From: Acidobacteriota bacterium
GTDB lineage: Bacteria > Acidobacteriota > Terriglobia > Versatilivoradales > Versatilivoraceae
Direction: 5' to 3'
Assembly: GCA_028875575.1 (NCBI GenBank)
Contig: JAPPDF010000003.1
Coordinates: 54,503 to 118,502, forward strand
Length of the DNA: 64,000 nucleotides
Below the pieces are notes generated by a model. That model was not told the origin of the DNA and did not search any database. It worked only from the letters and a program-made list of their open reading frames with translations. A program made the position numbers and the translations under genes. Each line of letters begins with the position of its first letter. Position 1 is the first letter of the stretch. Of the stretch, positions 36,919 through 45,452 are shown in pieces.

Positions 36919-38256
36919 GTGAGCCGGATGCACTTGGAAACGCTTGCATTCATCGCCAGCAGAAAGCGCCGGGCCCAACTCATCGGTGGAGTGCTGCTGA
37001 CTGCTGTTGCAGTGGCCTTGGCGGCCGAACAGATTGGCGGCAAAGAGGCCGGAGCCCCTCCGGCCGACTACCGCATGCATGATCACCACGTGGGTCAACT
37101 GGGCCTGGAATGCAGTGACTGCCATGTGCCGAAGCAACCGGAATCGGTGGTCCTGGCCCGTCCAGGTCACGCACAATGCGTCACCTGCCATCAGGAGGAC
37201 TTTCAGGGCCAACCCGGTGTCGGCCTGTGCCAGGCGTGCCATGCCTCCTTGCAGCCCAGGGGCTCGGACGACCTGCGTCCCTATCCCGAGTTCAGCAAGC
37301 CGCAGGCGCTCCTGTTCCGGTTCTCGCATGCGCAGCACTTGGACAAAAAGGAGCGCCTGGACCCGGCTACGGGGTTTCGCGCCGACTGCACCTTCTGTCA
37401 CAAGTTTGAGGGTGAGGGGGTGTTCGCCGGGTTTCCCGGTCACACTGAATGCGCCGCATGCCATTCCAAGCCCAACATCCTGCCTAACCTCACAGCCCGG
37501 TCCACCAGCGCCGATTGCAGGCAGTGCCACGGCGCGGCCGAGCGGGACAACCCGGGTTTCAGCAAGGAGCGGTGGCTGGCGGGATCTCACCAACCCTCGG
37601 GGGTGGCAGTGAACCTGAAATTCGCCCATTTGCCCCATCTGCGACCCAATGGGGCCGAGCGTATCTCATGTGTCACCTGCCACTTCGAAATCCCCCAGAG
37701 TCAACACCTGGCCGATCTCAGCCATCCTGACATCCTGGACTGTGTGGCCTGCCACGACGGGCAACAGGAGTTGGTGTCCCATTTCAGGATGGAGGACTGC
37801 CAGGCCTGCCATCTCGAGCCTCGGGAGGGGGTCCTGCCTCCCAGCCACAGCCGCAGTGCCAAGCCCATGTCTCACAGCGCCGGTTTCCGCAGACAACACC
37901 AGGAGGAAGCCTCGGCTGGGAATGCCAAGTGCTTCGTTTGCCACACCCATGTTTCCCCTGCCGTTCGCAGGGGAGGGGATTGCGCGGCTTGCCACCAGGT
38001 GATGCGGCCCCTTTCCCACACGCCGCGCTGGCGCGATGCCATCCACGGAAAGCAGGCGGCCCTGGATCGCCAGGCGTGTGCTGTCTGCCACACGGCCGAC
38101 ACCTGTTCGCGATGCCACAACCAGGTTCCCAGAAGCCACCTTCCGCTTGGACTCTTCAAGGCCGGAGCCCACGCCGACCTGGCCACCCTGCAGTTGCGCT
38201 CCTGCTTTACCTGCCACACCTTCGAGGAAAGCTGCGCGGCCTGCCACCTGCCGTAG
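36919..38256 (+). CDS. 15-haem c-type cytochrome
   Basis: A 445-residue protein with fifteen CXXCH motifs, one per about 27 residues from residue 65 to the end: CSDCH, CVTCH, CQACH, CTFCH, CAACH, CRQCH, CVTCH, CVACH, CQACH, CFVCH, CAACH, CAVCH, CSRCH, CFTCH and CAACH. An N-terminal hydrophobic segment (AQLIGGVLLTAVAVALAAEQ) serves export. The dense packing with many extra His resembles the wire-like periplasmic cytochromes of outer-membrane conduits such as MtrA, although with more haems. GTG 36919 and ATG 36928 are both possible starts. It ends the run 30031-38256. Confidence 0.92.
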   Translation: MSRMHLETLAFIASRKRRAQLIGGVLLTAVAVALAAEQIGGKEAGAPPADYRMHDHHVGQLGLECSDCHVPKQPESVVLARPGHAQCVTCHQEDFQGQPGVGLCQACHASLQPRGSDDLRPYPEFSKPQALLFRFSHAQHLDKKERLDPATGFRADCTFCHKFEGEGVFAGFPGHTECAACHSKPNILPNLTARSTSADCRQCHGAAERDNPGFSKERWLAGSHQPSGVAVNLKFAHLPHLRPNGAERISCVTCHFEIPQSQHLADLSHPDILDCVACHDGQQELVSHFRMEDCQACHLEPREGVLPPSHSRSAKPMSHSAGFRRQHQEEASAGNAKCFVCHTHVSPAVRRGGDCAACHQVMRPLSHTPRWRDAIHGKQAALDRQACAVCHTADTCSRCHNQVPRSHLPLGLFKAGAHADLATLQLRSCFTCHTFEESCAACHLP

Positions 38257-38270
38257 GGACAACAAGGATA

Positions 38271-38362
38271 TCCACGAAGGGGATCCACCAAGAGCACCAA
38301 GGAATTTAAAAGAGCCTTCCACCAAGGGGCACGAAGAACCACGATGGGCCACGAAGAAACAC
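38271..38362 (+). repeat. CACGAAGG-type short repeat array, copy 2
   Basis: Degenerate units TCCACGAAGG, TCCACCAAGAG, CACCAAGG, GGCACGAAG, CCACGATGGG and CCACGAAGAAAC in a row, between the 15-haem cytochrome and the next gene. Same unit as at 248-282 and 43028-43070. Confidence 0.7.
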
Positions 38363-38389
38363 TGCCAGAGAGTTGACCGGAGGGTTCCC

Positions 38390-39613
38390 ATGAAACGGAG
38401 AGAGTTCCTGGCTGCTTCCACCACCGCCCCGGCATGGCTGTTTGCCCGGAAAGGGGAGGGCCGGGAGGCCACCGGGAATCAGGATGGTTTCTTGAAGGAG
38501 CACGGCTTTTGGGACTATACGACCCCGGGTGCCGGAGGGATGGAGTCTTTCCGGCTGGAAGACTACCTTTCGCTGCTCGACGACATGGCCGCGGCGGACA
38601 TGAACTCGCTGATGATCTATGTGAAGTGGCTGACCACGGGTTACCGGTCCCGCCTCCCGTTTCAGGATCAGGCTCCCGACAACCCCGTCATCGCCTCCGA
38701 CAACTCCCTGCTGCAGCGGACCATTGAGGAGGCGGGCAAGCGGGGGATCAAGGTCTGGCTGGGAGGCGCGGTGACCTATTTCGACACCTCCAGGTTTCGG
38801 GCCGATCCCTACCGCACTTACACCCGATTGAACGGGTTCGATCTGCCTGTCGAGGTGGGGTTGTTCGACACGGACACTCCTGGCATCACCGAGCGCATCG
38901 TGCAGATCTACGAGGAGTTGGTGGAACTGTTCCCGGGCGCCGGTGGCCTGCAGGTGGAGCTTGAAGGAGCCGGAGTCGAGAATCCCCGCCGAATTTCGCT
39001 TTATGATCGATGGGCCAAGGGAAACGGGCGACCGCCATTTGCGGAACTGGGCCACCCTTTCAATCCCCGGTCTTTCGATGTGCCGGACTGGCGGGACTAC
39101 ACCACCGATTCACGCCTGAAGGTGCTCGGGGCCGTCGAGGATGCCGTGCGGGCCAGGGGTTTTCGGGGGGACCTGGCCATGATCTGCGAAACGGGCTCGT
39201 CATCCTACACCCTGGGTCAGGCCGTCAATCTGAAGGAGTTCCAACGGCGCTTTCCCCACTGGGTCGCCACCACCTACGAGTACGACAAGTGGAACCACCG
39301 CTACGGCATGATGGACCTCTGCATCGACCATCCCAAGCGGGAAGGGCTCCAGGTGTTCTATCTGCCCCGAGGCGTCATGACCTGGGGAAGCCGGTGGCCA
39401 TTGCCGATTGCCCTGGAACAAAGTTGGCGGATGGACCTGGAGGACATTCGAAGATTCAAGCCCCTGGGCGTGTGGTGGTTCGGAAGCGGTGGGCGCAACG
39501 AAGGCGCCCACGTAAGCCTCGCCCGACTGAAGAAATCCGGATACGCAAGCGGAGCGGAAGCCCGGCAGGCTTTGTTGCGGGTGGCTTCGGAACTGCGAGT
39601 CCTGCAGCCCTGA
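38390..39613 (+). CDS. Tat-exported protein, putative TIM-barrel hydrolase
   Basis: A 407-residue protein. It starts MKRREFLAASTTAPAWLF, a twin-arginine signal, with a GGAGGG seven bases before the ATG at 38390. The body alternates predicted strands and helices as in a TIM barrel: MNSLMIYVKWLTTGYRS, GIKVWLGGAVTYFDTSRF, GAGGLQVELEGAGVENP (a Glu at a possible catalytic position) and LGVWWFGSGGRNEG. I infer a carbohydrate-active or related hydrolase, but recognise no named family. A stronger claim would need structure comparison. It stands alone between two repeat elements. Confidence 0.6.
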   Translation: MKRREFLAASTTAPAWLFARKGEGREATGNQDGFLKEHGFWDYTTPGAGGMESFRLEDYLSLLDDMAAADMNSLMIYVKWLTTGYRSRLPFQDQAPDNPVIASDNSLLQRTIEEAGKRGIKVWLGGAVTYFDTSRFRADPYRTYTRLNGFDLPVEVGLFDTDTPGITERIVQIYEELVELFPGAGGLQVELEGAGVENPRRISLYDRWAKGNGRPPFAELGHPFNPRSFDVPDWRDYTTDSRLKVLGAVEDAVRARGFRGDLAMICETGSSSYTLGQAVNLKEFQRRFPHWVATTYEYDKWNHRYGMMDLCIDHPKREGLQVFYLPRGVMTWGSRWPLPIALEQSWRMDLEDIRRFKPLGVWWFGSGGRNEGAHVSLARLKKSGYASGAEARQALLRVASELRVLQP

Positions 39614-39668
39614 GGACGGCGCTAGCCCGGCTCCCTGGTATAGTCAATTAGAAAATCCTATCCCTTGG

Positions 39669-39902
39669 CAGTGTCGTGGGTTAGGGGAGAGCTGCGTAGC
39701 TGCGGTTGACGTGAGTTTTCAACGAGCCGCTCCCTACAGGCCATCCTTTTAGAGCAGCGTAGCTGCGGCTCAGGGTAGCCGCGGGTGTCAACCCGGGGTC
39801 GTTTGGGTTCCGCTCCAACCCAGCCGCGAATGCGGCGAATAGAAAGCACCCGTCCGGGAGCGCATTGCTTCTCCAAAGAAACGCCGCCCCACGCCACGGT
39901 CA
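39669..39902 (+). repeat. Dispersed repeat family A, copy 2
   Basis: Same block order and orientation as 12791-13022: GTGTCGTGGGTTAGG, GAGCTGCGTAGCTGCGG, CTACAGGCCATCCTT, AGAGCAGCGTAGCTGCGG, GGGTGTCAACCCGGGG and CCCCACGCCACGG. It occupies much of the 553-base gap 39614-40166, in which I see no gene. Confidence 0.85.
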
Positions 39903-40166
39903 TCCGCTGACGCCGCGAAGGCGGCAAATTATAAGATCTGTGCCGTTACGCATTCCCTTTTCTTGAAACCGCCAAACCCACACCCTCTACTCAAGACCAC
40001 GGTCTCCCGTTGGGGAGCCGCTCCGCGCCCCACCGCTTGTCTTGGGCCCGGCCGGGACAGTGTGCCATAATCGCCATAGTGGAAGTTCAGCAAGCGCCTG
40101 CCGCAATTCGCCTCGGCAGAATATGGAAACGCCCGGTGCGGGAACGTCCCGCAGCCTGATGGACCC

Positions 40167-42005
40167 ATGGGAACGATTCGCATAACGCTGGCGCTGGTGT
40201 CCCTGCTGTGGTCGGGCACGGCCCTGGGCCGGGAGGCCCCGGTTCAGGAGCAGGGTCGGCCGGTACAGGTCCTGGATTACGGATACGTCTCATCCGGGGA
40301 GTGCCAAAGGTGCCACCCGCAGAACCACGCCAGTTGGCACGCCTCCTACCACCGGACCATGACCCAGGTCGCGACCCCGGAAGCTCTGGCGATACCCATC
40401 GAGCAGGTGGAGTTGAAGCTGGAGGGCCAGACCTACCATTTGAAGCGAGAAGGGGATCGGATATGGGCGGAGATGCCCCACCCGTCCATGGGGCGCATCA
40501 AGAGGCGCATCGTCCTGACCACGGGGTCGCACCATTTCCAGATGTACTGGTTTTCCAGCGGCGCCACGCGCAAGCTGGAGCTGTTTCCCTTTGTCTACGC
40601 CATCCAGGAAGGCCGCTGGATCCCCGAGAAGTCAACCTTTCTCATGCCGCCTTCACACCGGATTTCCACTCAGCCGGGGCGCTGGAACCAGGCTTGCCTG
40701 CAGTGCCACACCACTCTGGGCCGACCCCGGGTAGCGACTCAGGACCACATGGACACCCAGGTGGCGGAGTTTGGCATCGCCTGCGAAGCCTGCCACGGTC
40801 CGGGGGCGCGGCACGTCCAGGTCATGAGCCGGCCGGGGAGCCTGGAAGCCTACCGTAGCGGCAAACTCGAGCTGAATATCGTCAATCCCGGCAAGCTGTC
40901 CCACGACCGCTCCTCCCAGGTCTGCGGACAGTGCCACAGCGTCTTTACCTTTGGTGACCGTCAGGAACTGGTCCAGTGGTTGAACCACGGCTTTTCCTAC
41001 AGGCCGGGACAGGATCTGAACGACAGCCGCTTCCTGATCCGGTACCAGCAAAGTCGGGGCGCTCCCCAGATGGAAGACTTTCTGAAGGCTCAGCCACGGT
41101 TTCTGGAGTCGGTCTTCTGGTCGGATGGAATGGTTCGGACGGCCGGGAGGGAGTACAGCGGACTTCTGGAATCGGGGTGTTACCAGATGGGTCAGATGTC
41201 CTGCCTGTCCTGCCACCGCCTCCACAAGACAGCCGACGATCCCCGGTCTCTGAAGTCATGGGCCAACGACCAGTTGCAACCGCGGATGGACACCAATCAG
41301 GCCTGTCTGCAGTGCCACCCAGCCTTAGAGTCCAGGCTGGAGGAGCACACCCATCACAAGCCGGGGTCCCCCGGCAGTGAATGTTACAACTGCCACATGC
41401 CTCATACCTCCTACGCCCTGCTGAAGGCTATTCGCAGCCATCAGATCAGCAGCCCCACGGTGGCTGCCAGCCTGGAAACGGGCCGGCCCAACGCCTGCAA
41501 CCAGTGCCACCTGGACAAGACCCTGGGCTGGGCGGCCCGGAACCTTCAGAAGTGGTACGGGGTACCCAAGCCCAAACTGTCCAAGGAACAGGAGACTGTC
41601 GCGGCCTCGGTGCTCTGGACCCTGAAGGGCGATGCCGGCCAGCGGGCCCTCATGGCCTGGAGTCTGGGGTGGGAACCGGCCAGGGCCGCCTCCGGTTCGG
41701 GCTGGATGGCCCCCTATCTGGCCCAGTTGCTGGAGGATCCCTACGATGCCGTGAGGTTCATCGCCTATCGTTCGCTCCGGCGACTGCCCGGTTTCAGCGA
41801 CTTCCGGTACGACTACGTGGACTCTCCTCAGCGGCGGGCTCAGGCCCGTCTCAAAGCCCTGGAGATCTGGCGCCGAGACGGGCGGCAACACCGGCCCTCA
41901 AACGGATCTGCCGTCCTGTTCGATGGCCGCGGCAACCTTCGGCAACAGGCCTTCGATCGCCTGCTGAGCCAGCGGAACGACTATCCCCTGGGCCTGGCCG
42001 AGTAA
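40167..42005 (+). CDS. Octahaem c-type cytochrome with C-terminal helical-repeat region
   Basis: A 612-residue exported protein with a signal peptide (MGTIRITLALVSLLWSGTALG) and eight CXXCH motifs: CQRCH, CLQCH, CEACH, CGQCH, CLSCH, CLQCH, CYNCH and CNQCH. The first follows YVSSGE about residue 48, and an unusual 105-residue gap with GSHHFQMYWFSSG separates motifs one and two. The last 150 residues have no haem and resemble HEAT-like helical repeats (YDAVRFIAYRSLRRLPG). It lies 62 bases upstream of a TPR-B gene and a CRTAC1-B gene on the same strand. Likely a periplasmic or surface electron carrier. Confidence 0.9.
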   Translation: MGTIRITLALVSLLWSGTALGREAPVQEQGRPVQVLDYGYVSSGECQRCHPQNHASWHASYHRTMTQVATPEALAIPIEQVELKLEGQTYHLKREGDRIWAEMPHPSMGRIKRRIVLTTGSHHFQMYWFSSGATRKLELFPFVYAIQEGRWIPEKSTFLMPPSHRISTQPGRWNQACLQCHTTLGRPRVATQDHMDTQVAEFGIACEACHGPGARHVQVMSRPGSLEAYRSGKLELNIVNPGKLSHDRSSQVCGQCHSVFTFGDRQELVQWLNHGFSYRPGQDLNDSRFLIRYQQSRGAPQMEDFLKAQPRFLESVFWSDGMVRTAGREYSGLLESGCYQMGQMSCLSCHRLHKTADDPRSLKSWANDQLQPRMDTNQACLQCHPALESRLEEHTHHKPGSPGSECYNCHMPHTSYALLKAIRSHQISSPTVAASLETGRPNACNQCHLDKTLGWAARNLQKWYGVPKPKLSKEQETVAASVLWTLKGDAGQRALMAWSLGWEPARAASGSGWMAPYLAQLLEDPYDAVRFIAYRSLRRLPGFSDFRYDYVDSPQRRAQARLKALEIWRRDGRQHRPSNGSAVLFDGRGNLRQQAFDRLLSQRNDYPLGLAE

Positions 42006-42067
42006 ACGGGTCCTGCTTGCCTCCCTGTGTTTTGTCTCAGAACCAAGATTCGGAATTGCGAGGCTGC

Positions 42068-42985
42068 ATGATCAGGCGGGTCCCGGCTCTGTTGCATGTC
42101 CTGGCCATGGTTGTTCTGTGGGTTGGCCCCCAGCTTCTTGCCCAGTCGGAGGGCTATCGCAAGGCGCTGGCGAGCTATCGGGACAAGCGTTACCTGGAGG
42201 CCCTGGTCTGGATACAGCAAGCCGTAGCTGCGGAAGACGACAAGGCGAGCTACCATCTCCTTCAAGGCGATATCTACAGCGCCCTGCATCAGTTCAGCGA
42301 TGCCGTGGCTTCGTTGCGCCGAGCCGTTGAATTGGAGCCCGATCTGGCCAGGGCCCACTTCCAACTGGCCGTTCTTTTCCTGCGGGACAACAAGTATCGT
42401 CCGGCAGCCGACGCTCTGGAGCGGGTTGCGGTCGTCGAGCCCGGCAATTTACGGGCCCGTCTCCTGCTGGGCAATGTCTACTGCCTTCAACTCAATCTCG
42501 ACAGTCTGGCCTTACAGCAGTTTACGGCGGTAGCAGAGGCCGATCCCCGATATCCCGCGGTTCAATTCGGGCTGGGGAGACTCCTTTTCAGGCGGGGCAA
42601 GGACCGTGAGGCCGTGGAGCATTTCAGATCGGAGTTGGGGTCTCATCCGGAACATGCGGAGGCTCGTTTTCACCTGGCCAAGGCCCTGCTGAGAATGGGC
42701 CGCACCGATGAGGTTGCCGGCCATTTGCAGGCGCTCCGGGGCAAAAAGGTGGACCAGGCGGAACTCCACTTCTTCCTGGCCAAGACCTACCGGAGGCTGC
42801 AGCAACCGGCCAAGGCCATCGAAGCGCTGCTGCAAGGGATCGACCTCAACCCCAAGTTCCCGGACGCCTACTATCTGCTGGCCCGACTCTATCTGGAGAC
42901 GGGGCGCCCCCGGGATGCTCGGGAGCAGATGGATCGGTTCGAAAAGATACGCGACCGGGAGGGAAGGGGCCGGCTGAGGCCATGA
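42068..42985 (+). CDS. TPR-repeat protein, subtype B (copy 2)
   Basis: A 305-residue exported protein with a signal peptide (VPALLHVLAMVVLWVGPQLLAQ) and about eight TPR units (YRKALASYRDKRYLEALVWIQQAV, YHLLQGDIYSALHQFSDAVASLRRAVELEP, to YYLLARLYLETGRPRDAREQM). It aligns along its length with 25050-26204, but stops at REGRGRLRP where that protein continues into an EF-hand pair. The ATG at 42068 gives the signal peptide directly. It is sandwiched between an 8-haem cytochrome and a CRTAC1-B gene. Confidence 0.87.
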   Translation: MIRRVPALLHVLAMVVLWVGPQLLAQSEGYRKALASYRDKRYLEALVWIQQAVAAEDDKASYHLLQGDIYSALHQFSDAVASLRRAVELEPDLARAHFQLAVLFLRDNKYRPAADALERVAVVEPGNLRARLLLGNVYCLQLNLDSLALQQFTAVAEADPRYPAVQFGLGRLLFRRGKDREAVEHFRSELGSHPEHAEARFHLAKALLRMGRTDEVAGHLQALRGKKVDQAELHFFLAKTYRRLQQPAKAIEALLQGIDLNPKFPDAYYLLARLYLETGRPRDAREQMDRFEKIRDREGRGRLRP

Positions 42986-43027
42986 GGGTGCGGAAAGAGT
43001 TTTCCATGGCGGACCGAAAAGAGTTGT

Positions 43028-43070
43028 CCACGAAGGGACACGAAGGACCACCAAGACACACGAAGAAAAG
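43028..43070 (+). repeat. CACGAAGG-type short repeat array, copy 3
   Basis: Units CCACGAAGG, GACACGAAGG, ACCACCAAG and ACACACGAAG in a row, in the 214-base gap between TPR-B and CRTAC1-B. Same unit as the arrays at 248 and 38271. Confidence 0.7.
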
Positions 43071-43199
43071 CAAAACGGCTTTAAGACCTTGAAGACAAGA
43101 TGGTTCCCATCCTGTACCTGGCGGTCCGGTGAAACAGGCGGGCTGCGATCGGCTGCTTCCACCGCCTCGGGGCCGATTGCTGTCCTCTGTTGCAAAGCC

Positions 43200-44879
43200 A
43201 TGTGGGTCTGGCTTGGGTTGTCTGTGGTGCTCTCGGCCGGGGGGCTCCTTTGGGCGGACCCGGTTCCCCGGTTCACCAACGTCACCGGTTCCAGCGGCAT
43301 CGATTTTCTCCATATCAACGGTCCCGAGAAGACCAAGCCCTACTTGTTCGAGGCCAAGGGGGGCGGGGCCGGCTTCTTCGATTACGACAACGATGGCCGG
43401 CTGGATCTGATCATGGTTCAGGGGTCCACCCTGGAACGATTCCGCAAGGGAGACAATCCGCACGGCTCGCTCTATCGCAACCAGGGAGACGGAACCTTCA
43501 AGGAGGTGACCCGTGAGGCGGGTCTGACCCGACCGGCCTGGGGGATGGGAGTTACACTGGGGGACTACGACAACGACGGCTATGTGGACATCTACTTGAA
43601 CAACTTGCAGGCCAACATTCTGTACAGGAACCGGGGAGACGGCACCTTCGAGGACGTCACCGCCCAGGCCGGTGTGGGAGACACCGGGTTGAGCTCCTCT
43701 TCCGCCTTTGGCGACTACGATCTGGACGGGGATCTGGATCTCTTTGTCTGCAACTATGTTCGCTACAACTTCGATAGTCTGCCGCCGCCGGGATCGAAGC
43801 CCATCTGCAACTATCGGGGAGTTCCGGCCTTTTGCGGTCCAATCGGTCTGGACGGGGCGGCCAATCGGTTCTACCGCAACAACGGAGACGGAACCTTCTC
43901 GGACGTCACCGAGGCGGCGGGGTTGAACGTAAAAAACCGCTATTACTCACTTGGGGTGGTGTGGGCCGATCTGGACAGCGACGGGGACCCGGATCTCTAC
44001 GTGGCCAACGACAGCACGCCCAATCAGCTCTTTGTCAACCAGGGAGACGGAACCTTCAGCGAAATGGGTTTTCTGAGCGGCCTGGCGACCGACGCCGACG
44101 GGCGTTTCCAGGCTGGAATGGGGGTGGACGCGGCCGATTATGACAACGACGGGCGTATGGATCTGTTTGTGACCAACTTCGCTGACGATTACAGCACGCT
44201 CTACCACAATCGAGGGCAACTCCTGTTCGAGGACGTAAGCCAACAGGCCCGGTTGAGCCAGCCGGAATGGATGCTGGTCGGCTGGGGGGCCGGATTTTTT
44301 GACCTGAACCATGATGGCTGGAAAGACATCTTTCACTCCAACGGCCACGTGTATGCGCTGGTGCTGACGGCCGGCTGGGCCGACCGCTACTATCAGCCTT
44401 CTTCCTTTTACCTGAACCGAAAAGACGGAACCTTCAGGGATGTGAGGAAGTTGGCCGGACCGGATCTGCAGAAAGAGCTGCTAGGCCGGGGAATGGCCTT
44501 CGGAGATCTGGACAATGACGGAGACATCGACTTCATCATCGGCAACCTCAACGGGACTCCCCAACTCTTCAGGCATGAAGGCGCCGGCCCCAACCATTGG
44601 GTCATGTTTCGCGCCAGGGGGAGCCGAAGTAACCGTGACGGCATCGGCGCCCGCATCACGGTGGTCTCCGGCGAGCTCCGCCAGGTTCGGGAGATCAAGC
44701 GAACAGTGGGCATCTTCTCGGCCAGCGACCCCAGGGCTCACTTCGGCCTGGGGGGCGCCGAGCGAATCGACAGGGTGCAGGTGAAATGGCCCAGCGGGGT
44801 CGTGCAGGAATTTCGCGACCTGCCTGCCGACCGGCACTATCTGATTGATGAAGAGAACGGCCTCTCGGACGAGTTCTGA
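43200..44879 (+). CDS. CRTAC1-family FG-GAP/VCBS and ASPIC-UnbV protein, subtype B (copy 2)
   Basis: A 559-residue exported protein with a signal peptide (MWVWLGLSVVLSAGGLLWA), FG-GAP/VCBS repeats with DYDNDG, DYDLDG and DLDSDG calcium-type loops, and a C-terminal ASPIC/UnbV domain (NRDGIGARITVVSG, HFGLGG, WPSGVVQEF). It matches 26247-28094 almost block for block, including GSTLERFRKGDNPHGSLYRN. The ATG at 43200 is chosen for the signal peptide; the open frame reaches back to 43089. It completes the cytochrome-TPR-CRTAC1 set beginning at 40167. Confidence 0.88.
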   Translation: MWVWLGLSVVLSAGGLLWADPVPRFTNVTGSSGIDFLHINGPEKTKPYLFEAKGGGAGFFDYDNDGRLDLIMVQGSTLERFRKGDNPHGSLYRNQGDGTFKEVTREAGLTRPAWGMGVTLGDYDNDGYVDIYLNNLQANILYRNRGDGTFEDVTAQAGVGDTGLSSSSAFGDYDLDGDLDLFVCNYVRYNFDSLPPPGSKPICNYRGVPAFCGPIGLDGAANRFYRNNGDGTFSDVTEAAGLNVKNRYYSLGVVWADLDSDGDPDLYVANDSTPNQLFVNQGDGTFSEMGFLSGLATDADGRFQAGMGVDAADYDNDGRMDLFVTNFADDYSTLYHNRGQLLFEDVSQQARLSQPEWMLVGWGAGFFDLNHDGWKDIFHSNGHVYALVLTAGWADRYYQPSSFYLNRKDGTFRDVRKLAGPDLQKELLGRGMAFGDLDNDGDIDFIIGNLNGTPQLFRHEGAGPNHWVMFRARGSRSNRDGIGARITVVSGELRQVREIKRTVGIFSASDPRAHFGLGGAERIDRVQVKWPSGVVQEFRDLPADRHYLIDEENGLSDEF

Positions 44880-44970
44880 GGGTTGGTGACTTGTGGCGGG
44901 TCGCTTCCCCGGGAGCTGTAAGCCCATTGGATATTTGGGTGCTGGTGTCGAGCTGCGCAGGCGTCAGCAG

Positions 44971-45214
44971 CGGGTGATCGTGGCGTGGGGCGGTGTTTGT
45001 TTGGGGAGGATATGCGTTTCCGAACGGGTGCTTCCTATTCGCCGCATACGCGGCTGGGTTGGCGCAGAATCGATACGACCCCGGGCTACCGCCCGGGGCT
45101 ACCCTGAGCCGCAGCTTCGCAGCTCTATAAGGATGGCCTGTAGCCAGCGTTTGCGTGGCCTACCCACGTCAACCGCAGCTTCGCAGCTCTCCCTTAACCC
45201 ACAACACTGCAAAG
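44971..45214 (-). repeat. Dispersed repeat family A, copy 3
   Basis: Reverse-complement orientation of copies 12791 and 39669. From left: CGTGGCGTGGGGCGG, TTCGCCGCATACGCGGC, CCCCGGGCTACCGCCCGGGG, CCGCAGCTTCGCAGCTCT, AAGGATGGCCTGTAG, CAACCGCAGCTTCGCAGCTC and CCTTAACCCACAACACTG. It sits in the 573-base gap 44880-45452 between convergent genes; the remainder of the gap (45215-45452) shows no gene. Confidence 0.85.
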
Positions 45215-45452
45215 GGGAACGTGCTTTTTTTGTTGAAATAGTACGCTGGGCGACAGGCCGGAGGTTCGAGCCGAGCGTCGTCGTCGGGATTGTTGTTTCG
45301 TACCCGAGAAAACGCCAATCAAGCTGGCTTCCTTTTCGAGCGGCGAAGCCGCGGCAGCAGGTGGCCGTTGGGCGTAAGCCCATTGGAAAGCGTATTGTAA
45401 AAGCCCGAGTCGCGTAGGCGGGGGCAGCAATTTTCCCAATTGGAAACGCGGG

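Noticed and set aside
45215..45452. Possible small gene before PhyH
   Set aside because: Only short frames running into the repeat copy; no ribosome site and no recognisable protein.
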